Source of the DNA: Polyangium sp. (in: bacteria)
Lineage (GTDB): Bacteria; Myxococcota_A; Polyangia; Palsa-1104
Length of the DNA: 14,846 bases
Reading direction: 5' to 3'
NCBI GenBank assembly: GCA_025450955.1
Contig: JANWLJ010000233.1
Location: 1 to 14,846, forward strand
Below the pieces are notes generated by a model. It saw only the letters and a program-made list of their open reading frames with translations. It had not been told where the DNA came from and ran no database searches. Of the stretch, positions 1-8,927 are shown in pieces (the stretch's first letter is position 1; every line of letters begins with the position of its first letter). Both the position numbers and the translations under genes were made by a program.

Positions 1-1079
1 AGAAATCCCGCCAGCCGCGACGAGGCAGCCGCCAGCGGCCCCGCCGGCCGAGGCAGCGCGGCGACGACACCGAGCTCCGGCAGCCCGTTCGCCGCGAGCA
101 GCGAAGGCCGGACCGAAGGCGCCGCCGTAGACGCGGCAGCAGCCGAGCCCGGCAACACCCGATCGCGGATCGCGCCCGCTTCGGCCCCGGCGATGGCCGG
201 CTTCACCGTCGGCGGCGATACCGCCACGGGCGCGGGGCGGTGCGCCTCTTCGGCGGTCGGCGGCGCGACCCACACATACCCGGCCGGGCCGCGCTGTGTT
301 CTACCGTCGCTGCGCGCCGTCTCGGCCGAAACACCGAGACGTTCATCGGCCCAGGCCGCGTGCGCGAGCACGCGCGCGAGCGGCGTCGAAGCCACGGCGC
401 GCGGCCTCTCGGGCGGCGGGCTCGCAGGCTGCCGCAGCCCCAGCCACTCGGCGGCCTTCGGATCACCGACGGTGGTGGAAGCCGGCGACGAAACCGGCGA
501 CGAGATCTGCGGCAAGCTCGACGACGCGGTCGCGCGCACCGCGGCGGTTTCGGCCGGCGCCTCTAGGGTCGCGCCGCCCCCTTCAGCCGTGACTGGCGCC
601 CCGCTCGCGGCGTCGGGCGATCCGGTTTGGAAAGTGGCGGGGGCCGCCTCGCGCTCGGCGATGGGCTCACGCCCTCTGGCGGGATCGCGTTCGGCGACGG
701 GCCCGAGCACCGTCCGCGGAAGTGCCAGGCCGCGCTCGGCCGCGCCGGTCGACCGCTGCTCCGGTTCGCGCGCCCGGCCGGGGAGCTTCTCCCGTCGCGC
801 CAAACGCTCGACGACCGGGTCTTCTTGCTCATACCAGGGCCGCAGCACCGCCAGCGACTCGGGCGCAAGGCGCAGCGAGGCCGCCGTCGCCGGCGACTCG
901 CCGGGCTGGCTCACGGCTCCGGTCCATCCGTCGACCAAGCGGTCGGCGAACGCCATCGCGCGCGCGCTGAAGCGCCCGATCGGACCCACCGTCCGCCTGG
1001 CGATCCGGCGTGCGGCGTCCTCGTACCGCGCGACGTTGCGCGGAACGAAGAGCGGAGGCCTGTCGCCCGGCCCCGCCAC
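1..1079 (-). CDS. Ala/Pro/Arg-rich, probably disordered eCIS operon protein (partial, 3' end off the window)
   Basis: The frame is open from a GTG at 1079 to the window edge (359 codons, no stop), so the C-terminus is missing. It starts one base after the tube gene's stop; an AAGGG a few bases upstream can serve as ribosome binding site. An ATG at 956 is an in-frame alternative. Residues 1 to about 90 look helical and charged, with PPLFVPRNVARYEDAARRIA near the start and RPWYEQEDP further on. The rest is dominated by Ala, Pro, Ser, Glu and Arg with short motifs such as YVWVAPP, and looks intrinsically disordered. I recognise no family. Its place directly behind the gp19-type tube gene is where Afp/PVC clusters carry small Afp6-like genes, but this protein is much longer. 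A structural, linker or cargo-related role is possible only by position. Long plus-strand frames over this stretch are taken as antisense shadows. Confidence 0.72.
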   Translation of the reverse strand, partial: MAGPGDRPPLFVPRNVARYEDAARRIARRTVGPIGRFSARAMAFADRLVDGWTGAVSQPGESPATAASLRLAPESLAVLRPWYEQEDPVVERLARREKLPGRAREPEQRSTGAAERGLALPRTVLGPVAERDPARGREPIAEREAAPATFQTGSPDAASGAPVTAEGGGATLEAPAETAAVRATASSSLPQISSPVSSPASTTVGDPKAAEWLGLRQPASPPPERPRAVASTPLARVLAHAAWADERLGVSAETARSDGRTQRGPAGYVWVAPPTAEEAHRPAPVAVSPPTVKPAIAGAEAGAIRDRVLPGSAAAASTAAPSVRPSLLAANGLPELGVVAALPRPAGPLAAASSRLAGF

Positions 1080-1080
1080 G

Positions 1081-1596
1081 TTAGCCCTTGTCTTTCTGCT
1101 TCGGCTTCGACTCGAGCATCACCAGCCCCTCGTGCGCGATCTCGATGCTCTCGATCGAAATCTCATTCTTCGAGGCATCGAGCTCGGGCCCTTCCCACTT
1201 GCAAACCCAGCCCTGCGAAAAGCGCCACTTCGCCTCGGTGCCGTTCGGCCCCTTCTGCGTGATGACGCCGCTGAAGCGGTTCGGCGTGACCCAGCCCGGC
1301 TTGTTCGAGTCCTTCCCCGGCAGATCGTTCAACACGCGCAGCCTGAGCTTGTACAGCTCCGAGGCCGCGGTGCAGAACCCGCGTTTGAGCACGATGTTGG
1401 GAAATTTGGTGCGGCCGACCAGCTTGCGGGTGGTGGTGTTGAAGCCGCCCTCTTCCAGCTCCACCACCGTCGACTCCGACTTCAGCCCCGAGCAGCTGCG
1501 GAACGGATAGGCGACGTGCTCGGTGTCGAACTCGACCTCGAACCAATAGGCCCCAAACGGGTCGTTGCGTGGCGTCGAGTTGCTATTCGCAGGCAT
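1081..1596 (-). CDS. eCIS/phage tail tube protein (gp19 family, Afp1/Afp5-like)
   Basis: The 171-aa product matches the T4 gp19-type tail tube family in length and pattern. It opens with a short polar arm (MPANSNSTPRNDP), then AYWFEVEFDTEHVAYPFRSC, the acidic loop VVELEEGG, NTTTRKLVGRTKFPNIVLKR, and a late strand pair around WVCKWEGPELDASKNEISIE and IEIAHEGLVML. In this family, hexameric rings stack into the rigid inner tube that the contracting sheath drives outward. The Lys-rich tail (KPKQKDKG) is unlikely to be part of the fold. The start ATG has an excellent GGAGGT four bases upstream. It follows the sheath B gene by 27 bp, so the two are surely co-transcribed. Family assignment is confident; whether this ring forms the main tube or a baseplate-proximal ring (Afp5-like) cannot be decided from sequence alone. 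Confidence 0.93.
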   Translation of the reverse strand: MPANSNSTPRNDPFGAYWFEVEFDTEHVAYPFRSCSGLKSESTVVELEEGGFNTTTRKLVGRTKFPNIVLKRGFCTAASELYKLRLRVLNDLPGKDSNKPGWVTPNRFSGVITQKGPNGTEAKWRFSQGWVCKWEGPELDASKNEISIESIEIAHEGLVMLESKPKQKDKG

Positions 1597-1623
1597 GTTG
1601 ACCTCCGTGCACGGTCACTCGCT

Positions 1624-3417
1624 TCATTCGGCCGCGCCGCCGGTCTCGGCCGACTGTTCGCTGACCTTCTGCACGACGTGGAAAATGATGTATTCGGCCG
1701 GGATCGCCGGCGCCACGCCGATCTCCATCACCATCTTGCCGTCGTCGCGCAGCTCGAGAGGATTGGTGTCGGCGTCGCACTTGACGAAGTAGGAGTCCTC
1801 CGGCCCGGCGCCGGCGAAGAAGCCGCGCCCCCACAGCTCGCGCAGGAAGTCGCCGACCATTCCGCTCAGCTTTTCCCAGGTGCGCGGGGTGTTCGGCTCG
1901 AACACCGCCCACTGGGTCCCCTCTTCGAGCGCGCGGCGCAGCATGATGAATAGCCGGCGCACATTGATGAACCGCCAATCGGGATCTTCCGACAGGGTGC
2001 GGGCGCCCCACAGCCGGGTCCCGCGTCCGGGAAAGCTGCGCAGCGTATTGATGCCGTCGCCGTTGAGCAGGCCGAGATGATCTTCGGTGACGTTCAGGGT
2101 CAGCCCGACGGCGCCGTTGACCACCTCGTTGGCGGGCGCCTTGTGCACGCCGGCCTCGGTGTCCGCGCGCGCGAACACGCCGGCCACGTGGCCCGACGGC
2201 GGCACCTGAATGAGCGCCTCGCCCGCGCCCAGATTGATCCACGGATAGTAGAGCGCCGCATACGAGGTCTCGATCCGCCGCCGCCACTTGCGGACCTGTT
2301 CGATGTCCTTGGTGGGCGGCGCGTCGAGGATCGCGAAGCGATCTTTCAGGTTCTCGCAGACGTTGATCATCGCGTCCTGGATGACCTGCACGTCGTGATC
2401 GGCCTGCGGCCCCGGGGTCCGCTGATAGGCGATCATCGCGTCGGGCACGCACAAAAGACCAACCGCGTCGACGCCCGAGAGTGCGGCCAGCCCGGTGCGC
2501 TCGCTCGGTCCGCGATCGGCGCCGATGAAGTCTTCGGGGCGGAGCACGTCGAGCCCGTCGCGCCCACCTTGCAGCCGCGCCGGCGGTCCGGCCTGCGGCA
2601 GGTTGTGCGGCAGCGGCGCCGCCGACTGCAGATCCTCGACGCGAATGAGCTGCGAGTCGCCGTTGATCAGCCTGGGCGCGTAGCGGCGCGAAAGCGGCGA
2701 AAGCTGCAGCCCGCGAAACACCTCGCGCCGGTCGCGCAAGGAAGCATAGACCTCGAGCTCGAGCACCTCGAGATAGGTCGGCCCCGCCGCGCGGTACTTG
2801 CGGAGGATCGGCGTGGTCGCCGCCCAGCGCAAGGTCCGGTCCTCGATCTCGGTGATGATGACGTAGTCGGAGGCCTCTCGATCGTAGATGCGCACCAGCG
2901 CGCCGCGCTCGATGCCGCGCACGCTGTTGACCCGCGCCTCGCCGGCGCCGACTTCCAAATCGAGAGTGAGCAGGGTGCGCGCCGCGGTGGTCTGCTGAAA
3001 GCGCACCCAGATGTTGTTGCCCCAACGCCCCTCGTTGAGCGAACGGACTCGCAGGGTCGGCTTGTCCCAGCCGTCTTTGACCACCCACTCGGCGCAGGCG
3101 GCGTGATCCGGTCCGGGGAGCTCGCCCGGCTTGGCCCGGTGCGCGATCCGCACCACGTAGCAGGAGGTGCCGCCGTTCAAGAAGAAGCCCTCGACCGCGC
3201 GCGCCAAAAACGCCTCGCAGCCGGCCGGCGACTGCTGTCCGTAGATGTCGACGAACTCGTTCCAGCCGCGCAGAAACACCGGCTCGTCGAGCGGTCCACG
3301 CGCGGCGACGCCGACGAAGCCCGCCACCCGGGTGTCGGAGACCGCGAGCGGCTTGGCCCGCGGCTCCTCGCTGGCCGGATAGACGCCCGGCGGACGCAGC
3401 TCGCGCGCCGCTCTCAC
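1624..3417 (-). CDS. Contractile tail sheath protein B (long form, 597 aa)
   Basis: This is a tail sheath protein. It has the N-terminal PPGVYP motif, the domain start around residues 27-62 (SDTRVAGFVGVAARGPLDEP, then WNEFVDIYG), FFLNGGTSCYVVRI near 78-91, and the highly conserved C-terminal domain with NTLRSFPGRGTRLWGARTLS, WRFINVRRLFIML, YFVKCDADTNP and PAEYIIFHVVQK. Sheath subunits form the outer helical cylinder whose contraction powers injection. Compared with sheath A it carries an extra beta-rich segment at about residues 110-290, probably a surface-exposed insertion domain. The start is GTG with GGAGGA four bases upstream; this GTG overlaps the TGA of a 14-codon frame beginning at 3458. 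Two or more sheath paralogues per locus are usual in Afp/PVC-type systems (Afp2-4). The sheath call is near certain; the function of the insertion is unknown. Confidence 0.96.
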   Translation of the reverse strand: MRAARELRPPGVYPASEEPRAKPLAVSDTRVAGFVGVAARGPLDEPVFLRGWNEFVDIYGQQSPAGCEAFLARAVEGFFLNGGTSCYVVRIAHRAKPGELPGPDHAACAEWVVKDGWDKPTLRVRSLNEGRWGNNIWVRFQQTTAARTLLTLDLEVGAGEARVNSVRGIERGALVRIYDREASDYVIITEIEDRTLRWAATTPILRKYRAAGPTYLEVLELEVYASLRDRREVFRGLQLSPLSRRYAPRLINGDSQLIRVEDLQSAAPLPHNLPQAGPPARLQGGRDGLDVLRPEDFIGADRGPSERTGLAALSGVDAVGLLCVPDAMIAYQRTPGPQADHDVQVIQDAMINVCENLKDRFAILDAPPTKDIEQVRKWRRRIETSYAALYYPWINLGAGEALIQVPPSGHVAGVFARADTEAGVHKAPANEVVNGAVGLTLNVTEDHLGLLNGDGINTLRSFPGRGTRLWGARTLSEDPDWRFINVRRLFIMLRRALEEGTQWAVFEPNTPRTWEKLSGMVGDFLRELWGRGFFAGAGPEDSYFVKCDADTNPLELRDDGKMVMEIGVAPAIPAEYIIFHVVQKVSEQSAETGGAAE

Positions 3418-3473
3418 GCCGTCCTCCGCTGCTCGCTCGCGTGCTCGCTCGTGGTCATCTGCCCGACCGCCCT

Positions 3474-3644
3474 TCAGCCTTTCTTGCGGGCCTCGTTGAT
3501 CTCCCGGTTGATCCGGGCGATCTCCCGCAGCCAGATGTGCCGCTCGTCGTGCTCCATCGAGAGGATGTCATCCAGCCCCCAGTGAAAATGATACGCGACG
3601 TACGCTACCTCCTGGTAGAGCTGTTCCAGGGGGTAGCTCGCTAT
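3474..3644 (-). CDS. DUF6760-like tail-assembly frame without a canonical start (probable -1 frameshift extension of the chaperone)
   Basis: This is a 56-codon frame, counted from the ATA at 3644, that ends in TGA. It reads ASYPLEQLYQEVAYVAYHFH, then a Trp, and later MEHDERHIWLREIARIN and INEARKKG. The YPLE..YEEVAY(I/V)AYHFHW signature and the helical, charged second half match my recollection of the small DUF6760 proteins that follow the tail assembly gene in eCIS operons. Upstream the frame has a TGA and then no ATG, GTG or TTG. The codon where a Met would be expected is ATA, and the next candidate is an internal CTG. It lies in the -1 frame relative to the preceding gene, which stops inside it. 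Three readings are possible: a -1 ribosomal frameshift on the G6A run (favoured), rare initiation at ATA, or a miscounted G run, where five Gs would join it to the ATG at 3669. Its reality as coding sequence is well supported; the way it is expressed is inferred. Confidence 0.83.
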   Translation of the reverse strand: MASYPLEQLYQEVAYVAYHFHWGLDDILSMEHDERHIWLREIARINREINEARKKG

Positions 3645-3650
3645 CCCCCC
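3604..3650 (-). promoter_or_regulatory. Candidate programmed -1 ribosomal frameshift signal
   Basis: Reading the sense (minus) strand, the last codons of the chaperone-like gene are TCG GGG GGA TAG. This places a perfect X XXY YYZ slippery heptamer (G GGG GGA, 3644-3650) directly before the stop. After a 6-nt spacer (3638-3643) comes a stem-loop at 3604-3637: GCUACC and CCUGG pair with CCAGG and GGUAGC around a 10-nt loop, 11 pairs with a single C/A mismatch. A GGAGGAGG at 3672-3679 lies 21 nt upstream of the heptamer, further than the roughly 10 nt at which internal Shine-Dalgarno sites stimulate -1 slippage in dnaX. Slippage would read GGG ATA GCG AGC and continue into the DUF6760-like frame, giving a 185-aa fusion. 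The elements are seen directly; their function is inferred. Confidence 0.66.
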
Positions 3651-4030
3651 GAGCGGTCCGCGCCGCCATCACCTCCTCCGAGTAGATCAACATCGAACTC
3701 GGTCTGGCAGGAGGGGCACTTGGCGTGGACCTTCGGCGCGCCCTCCTCGTTGATCCGGCGGTAGAACTCCTGCAGATAGGCGAGGTCGGTCGAGAACAGG
3801 TTCTCGATCACCTCGGTGTCGATGTACTTGATGTCGCCGAGCTTGGTGATCACCCGCGACAAGAGAATGATCACCAGGTAGGCGCGGTTCGACTGAACCC
3901 GATAGTCCTGCAGAGGGACGATCTCGTCCTTGGCGGTCGCCAGCCGCATCACCCCACTTCGGTGCAGGTTTCCGTCGGAGTCGACGAAACCCTTGGGGAG
4001 CGTAAACGGGTACTCGGTCTGAAAGGCCAT
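3641..4030 (-). CDS. Phage/eCIS tail assembly chaperone-like protein (short form)
   Basis: The 129-aa protein belongs to the tail assembly protein group found in eCIS and phage-tail-like loci. It has FTLPKGFVDSDGNLHRSGVM at 9-28, ATAKDEIVPLQD, then helices with NRAYLVIILLSRVITKLG and FSTDLAYLQEFYRRIN, followed by a CPSC pair (C105, C108) as in a half zinc ribbon. In tailed phages such chaperones hold the tape-measure protein and tube subunits before polymerisation; a similar role here is inferred. The C-terminus (LGGGDGGADRSGG) is a glycine-rich linker, well suited to joining a second domain. The gene ends at a G6A slippery run followed by TAG, with the DUF6760-like frame continuing at -1, so a fraction of ribosomes may make a longer fusion (see 3604-3650). 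The start ATG is preceded by a modest GAGGA. Confidence 0.88.
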   Translation of the reverse strand: MAFQTEYPFTLPKGFVDSDGNLHRSGVMRLATAKDEIVPLQDYRVQSNRAYLVIILLSRVITKLGDIKYIDTEVIENLFSTDLAYLQEFYRRINEEGAPKVHAKCPSCQTEFDVDLLGGGDGGADRSGG

Positions 4031-4086
4031 GTCGCTTTGTCCTCACGGCGACCGGGACCACCGCCCGGCCGCCGACCCGAAGACGC

Positions 4087-5010
4087 CTACGCCCAGGTCG
4101 CGGAGCCGGCGTAATTGAACTTCATGTCCTCGCAGTACATCTCGGCCTTGACGCGCCGGATGTTCTCCGAGCCCGCCTCCACCTTCTCCGGCGTCAGCTT
4201 GAAGATGCCGAGGTGCTCGAAGGTGATGGTGAACAGCTCCTTCATGTCGGGGGTCAGATAGACGAGCGAGCCGCCCTTCTCTTTGTCGTCGCCGTTGAGC
4301 CCCTTGATGACGAAGTCCTCGTGCCACTTGTACCAGGGATCGGCGATCGCCTCGGTGAAGGTCACCACCAGGTTCGGGACTTCGAGGCTGGCCGGCTCGC
4401 GCTGGTAATCGCGCAGCTCACCGACGGGATTCTCGACCACCTTCTGCTTGAGGGTGATCGCCTCGATCTTGTTGACCTGGGTGCAGTCGAGGTTGTCGAT
4501 GGTCAGCTTGAAGTTCGACGGCAGCCACTGCTTCTGCACCTTGCTGTTGGCCGGTCCGCCGACGGCGTTGTTGTCGCCCTTGGCGAAGCGGGTCCGCTCC
4601 GGCGAGAACTTGATGGTCATCTTCGCCGCGTCCTTGGAGCCCGCGTCGAGCGCCGGGAAACCGATCTCGGTCACCAGCGCGTCGAAGAAGTCGAGCCGCG
4701 AGACCGCTTTGAAGTTCGCGTCGGCGGTGTGGATCGCGCCGTTCTTGCGAGCGTACTGGTGATCGAAGCTGGCCTTCACCCAGTTGTAGAACTCCTTCGA
4801 CATGCCCGTGCCGCACGAGACCGAGATGTCCTCGTACTTCACTCCGGCGATGTGCTTGCGCTGGATGTGATCGGGGCCGAGCTTCTCCACCACCACGTCC
4901 GAGCTCGCCATGCCGCCTTCGACGGACGATACCCACCCGGCGTTGATCCCGTCGAGATCGATGCCGTACTTGCCTGCCGTGTAGCCGCGCTTGTCACCGG
5001 TGAGAGCCAT
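4087..5010 (-). CDS. Double-domain tail tube-like protein (307 aa)
   Basis: The start chosen is the ATG at 5010, which has GGAGGAG about five bases upstream; an ATG at 5034 would add eight residues but lacks a good site. The N-terminal half (about 14-140) looks like a gp19-type tube fold: KYGIDLDGINAGWVSSVEGG, VKYEDISVSCGTGM, EFYNWVKASFD, and a late FFDALVTEIGFPALDAGSKD. The C-terminal half (about 163-300) repeats the pattern: FKLTIDNLDCTQVNKIEAIT, VVTFTEAIADPWYKWHEDFV, then TITFEHLGIFKLTPE and RRVKAEMYCEDMKFNY. A protein with two tube domains could form a trimer that mimics a hexameric ring, as hub proteins of the T4 gp27 type do; that is inference. Its place straight after sheath A suggests the sheath A/tube pair of the trunk. 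Tube-family membership is likely; the tandem nature is my reading. Confidence 0.86.
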   Translation of the reverse strand: MALTGDKRGYTAGKYGIDLDGINAGWVSSVEGGMASSDVVVEKLGPDHIQRKHIAGVKYEDISVSCGTGMSKEFYNWVKASFDHQYARKNGAIHTADANFKAVSRLDFFDALVTEIGFPALDAGSKDAAKMTIKFSPERTRFAKGDNNAVGGPANSKVQKQWLPSNFKLTIDNLDCTQVNKIEAITLKQKVVENPVGELRDYQREPASLEVPNLVVTFTEAIADPWYKWHEDFVIKGLNGDDKEKGGSLVYLTPDMKELFTITFEHLGIFKLTPEKVEAGSENIRRVKAEMYCEDMKFNYAGSATWA

Positions 5011-5035
5011 CTTCTCCTCCTCAATTGAGCTCATC

Positions 5036-5069
5036 GGGGGTGGGCCTCTCACCTGAGAGACCCACCCCC
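5036..5069 (-). promoter_or_regulatory. Strong intercistronic RNA hairpin between sheath A and the double tube gene
   Basis: Two 15-nt arms (5036-5050 and 5055-5069) flank a 4-nt loop. On the plus strand one position (C5045/A5060) does not pair, but in the sense transcript it is a G-U wobble, so all 15 pairs form. It starts 7 bp after the sheath A stop and ends about 10 bases before the Shine-Dalgarno of the next gene. No U-tract follows, so it is not a textbook intrinsic terminator. A stabilising, processing or partial-attenuation element that sets the sheath-to-tube ratio fits better. Confidence 0.68.
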
Positions 5070-5076
5070 GCGATTG

Positions 5077-6312
<1,236 letters not shown>

Positions 6313-6419
6313 GGTTTCGTCCTCTCCTTCGGTGTGTCACCAGAGCGCCAAGCTGGTGGAGGATCTCGCCTGAGGCGATCTCCTGCGTATGGTTATCGGC
6401 GACCAGGGTCGGAAAGTTG
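6313..6419. other. Intergenic spacer between the Pvc16-like and sheath A genes
   Basis: This 107-bp gap is the longest inside the eCIS operon. It holds the Shine-Dalgarno of sheath A and a small imperfect hairpin near 6364-6383 (TCGCC, TGA loop, GGCGA on the plus strand). I see no convincing promoter and no U-tract, so transcription probably reads through; a weak internal promoter or RNA processing site cannot be excluded. Confidence 0.35.
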
Positions 6420-7052
6420 CTAACGCTTCATGCGATTCAGCTTGTTCAAGTCGAAAAAGCGCACGTCCTTCTCCTGGACGCGGTGGATTTCGGTGCCGCC
6501 CGACGGGTAGATCGGAACGGTCGTCCAGCACTGGACCGCCGGCTTCATGGGCTGGTTCAGGCTCGCCCAAAAACGGGAGAGCACCCCTTCGTCGAGCTTC
6601 TGCGAAAAATAGAGGGGCCGGTACTCTTCCCCCTGGATCGCGTCGCCCTTGAGATCGGCTCCCTGGACGGTCGGGTGCTCGACCACGGCCTTGATCGCCG
6701 CGCCCATGAGGAGCTGCTCCTCCTCGGGAGTCTGCGCCCAGGTCGAGACCAGATAGTCGAGGCGCACCCACAGCGGCATCGGACGGCTGATCTCGTGCGG
6801 CTTGCCGTCGTCGCCGATCACCTGCTCGATGATCTGGCCGGTGCGGTTGTTGCCGAGGCCCTCTTCGTCGAGCGAGACGTTGTAGAGGTAGACGCAGACG
6901 GCGGGGAGCTTACCTTCGATGGCCTCGGACTTGGGCGCCGCGACCACCAGGTGAACCCGCTTGTAGCCGTTTTCGCGAAACACCGCCTGGAGGAGCTGAC
7001 CGATGCTGTCGCTCGCTTCTTTTATGATGTGGTGTTGCGCGACGGTGCTCAT
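6420..7052 (-). CDS. Pvc16/Afp16-type tail completion protein (DUF4255 family)
   Basis: The start is the ATG at 7052, preceded by GGGGGAGAG; upstream in-frame codons belong to the promoter region and the neighbouring gene, so the longer open frame is ignored. The 210-aa product shows the DUF4255/Pvc16 N-terminal pattern: an amphipathic first helix (ASDSIGQLLQAVF), LPAVCVYLYNVSLDEEGLGN, the PLWVRLDYLVSTWAQTPEEE core, and a C-terminal region with RFWASLNQPMKPAVQCWTTV. In Afp/PVC particles the homologue sits at the top of the trunk and ends tube and sheath growth. It is the first gene of the operon, 76 bp downstream of the start-proximal edge of the -35 box. In many eCIS loci this gene leads the sheath/tube block, as here. 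Confidence is high from motif order, length and context. Confidence 0.9.
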   Translation of the reverse strand: MSTVAQHHIIKEASDSIGQLLQAVFRENGYKRVHLVVAAPKSEAIEGKLPAVCVYLYNVSLDEEGLGNNRTGQIIEQVIGDDGKPHEISRPMPLWVRLDYLVSTWAQTPEEEQLLMGAAIKAVVEHPTVQGADLKGDAIQGEEYRPLYFSQKLDEGVLSRFWASLNQPMKPAVQCWTTVPIYPSGGTEIHRVQEKDVRFFDLNKLNRMKR

Positions 7053-7103
7053 GCTCTCTCCCCCAGCGGGACCCGGAACTTCGCTTACGAAACGAGGCGG
7101 CCC

Positions 7104-7133
7104 AGGATAGGGGATCGCCGGGTTGGCTGTCAA
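7104..7133 (-). promoter_or_regulatory. Sigma-70-like promoter of the eCIS operon
   Basis: On the minus strand a perfect TTGACA (7128-7133) is followed by an 18-bp spacer and TATCCT (7104-7109, four of six to consensus). Transcription would start near 7097, leaving a leader of about 45 nt before the ATG at 7052. The leader contains a small TTCG/CGAA hairpin at 7080-7091. This is the best promoter match I noticed in the window and the only one proposed for the eCIS genes. Confidence 0.62.
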
Positions 7134-7140
7134 CGCCGGC
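7117..7140. promoter_or_regulatory. Imperfect dyad over the -35 box (possible operator)
   Basis: GCCGGGTTG (7117-7125) and CAACGCCGGC (7131-7140) form an inverted repeat around a 5-bp centre, with one unpaired base at 7135. The centre falls on the -35 hexamer of the eCIS promoter, where a dimeric regulator would block polymerase. No regulator gene is in the window, and GC-rich DNA yields such repeats by chance, so this is tentative. Confidence 0.35.
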
Positions 7141-7184
7141 GAAGCTTGTAAAGCGACGCATGCTAAAGTAGAAACAGGGCCAAA

Positions 7185-8579
<1,395 letters not shown>

Positions 8580-8583
8580 TCGC

Positions 8584-8907
8584 GTGGAGGGCAAGTTCGC
8601 TCGCCATTTCTTCGTGTGTGTCAATGAGCGGCCGGCGGGCGGAAAGCCGTCGTGCGGCGCGGGCGGGAGGGCGATTCTCGCGGCGCTTCAGGCGGGGCTC
8701 GGAAAGCATCCGGAGAGCTGGTCCGAGGTGGCGGTGACCGAGGCGGGCTGCCTCGGGCCGTGCTTCGATGGGCCGACGGTGGTGGTCTATCCCGAAGGGG
8801 TCTGGTACGCCAATGTGACGATCGCCGACGTCGACGAGATCGTGCGCGAGCACCTGGTGGGCGGGCGGCCGGTCGAGCGGCTTCGCTACCGCTGGCCGGC
8901 GACCTGA
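8584..8907 (+). CDS. Thioredoxin-like [2Fe-2S] ferredoxin-type protein
   Basis: The 107-aa product starts with GTG four bases after the kamA stop. FFVCVNERPAGGKPSC gives C12 and C24, and EAGCLGPC gives C56 and C60. The C-x11-C ... C-x3-C pattern with a following GPTVVVYPEGVWYANVT and DVDEIVREHL is that of the thioredoxin-fold [2Fe-2S] ferredoxins, related to the cluster domain of the NuoE subunit of complex I. No signal peptide is visible, so it should be cytoplasmic. Tight linkage to a radical SAM enzyme suggests it could help deliver the electron that reduces the SAM-bound cluster, but that is inference. No clear Shine-Dalgarno precedes it, so translation may be coupled to kamA. Confidence 0.88.
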   Translation: MEGKFARHFFVCVNERPAGGKPSCGAGGRAILAALQAGLGKHPESWSEVAVTEAGCLGPCFDGPTVVVYPEGVWYANVTIADVDEIVREHLVGGRPVERLRYRWPAT

Positions 8908-8927
8908 TCCGCGGTTAGAACCTCGAA

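Noticed and set aside
193..1953. 586-aa open frame on the plus strand
   Set aside because: It runs antisense to the disordered protein, the tube gene and part of sheath B, all of which have family signatures or good starts. Long antisense frames are expected in DNA this GC-rich, and it matches no family.
2077..3585. 502-aa open frame on the plus strand
   Set aside because: It is antisense to sheath B and the DUF6760-like frame, with composition typical of a shadow (Arg/Val/Asp-rich) and no recognisable motif.
5036..5069. Intrinsic terminator within the eCIS operon
   Set aside because: The stem is strong, but GAUGAGCUC rather than a U-tract follows it, so complete termination is unlikely. 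It is kept as a regulatory hairpin instead.
7123..7169. Plus-strand promoter for kamA (TTGGCT/TTGTAA or TTGTAA/TAAAGT)
   Set aside because: Box matches are poor or the spacing is wrong (12 bp), so no plus-strand promoter is annotated, although one must exist nearby.
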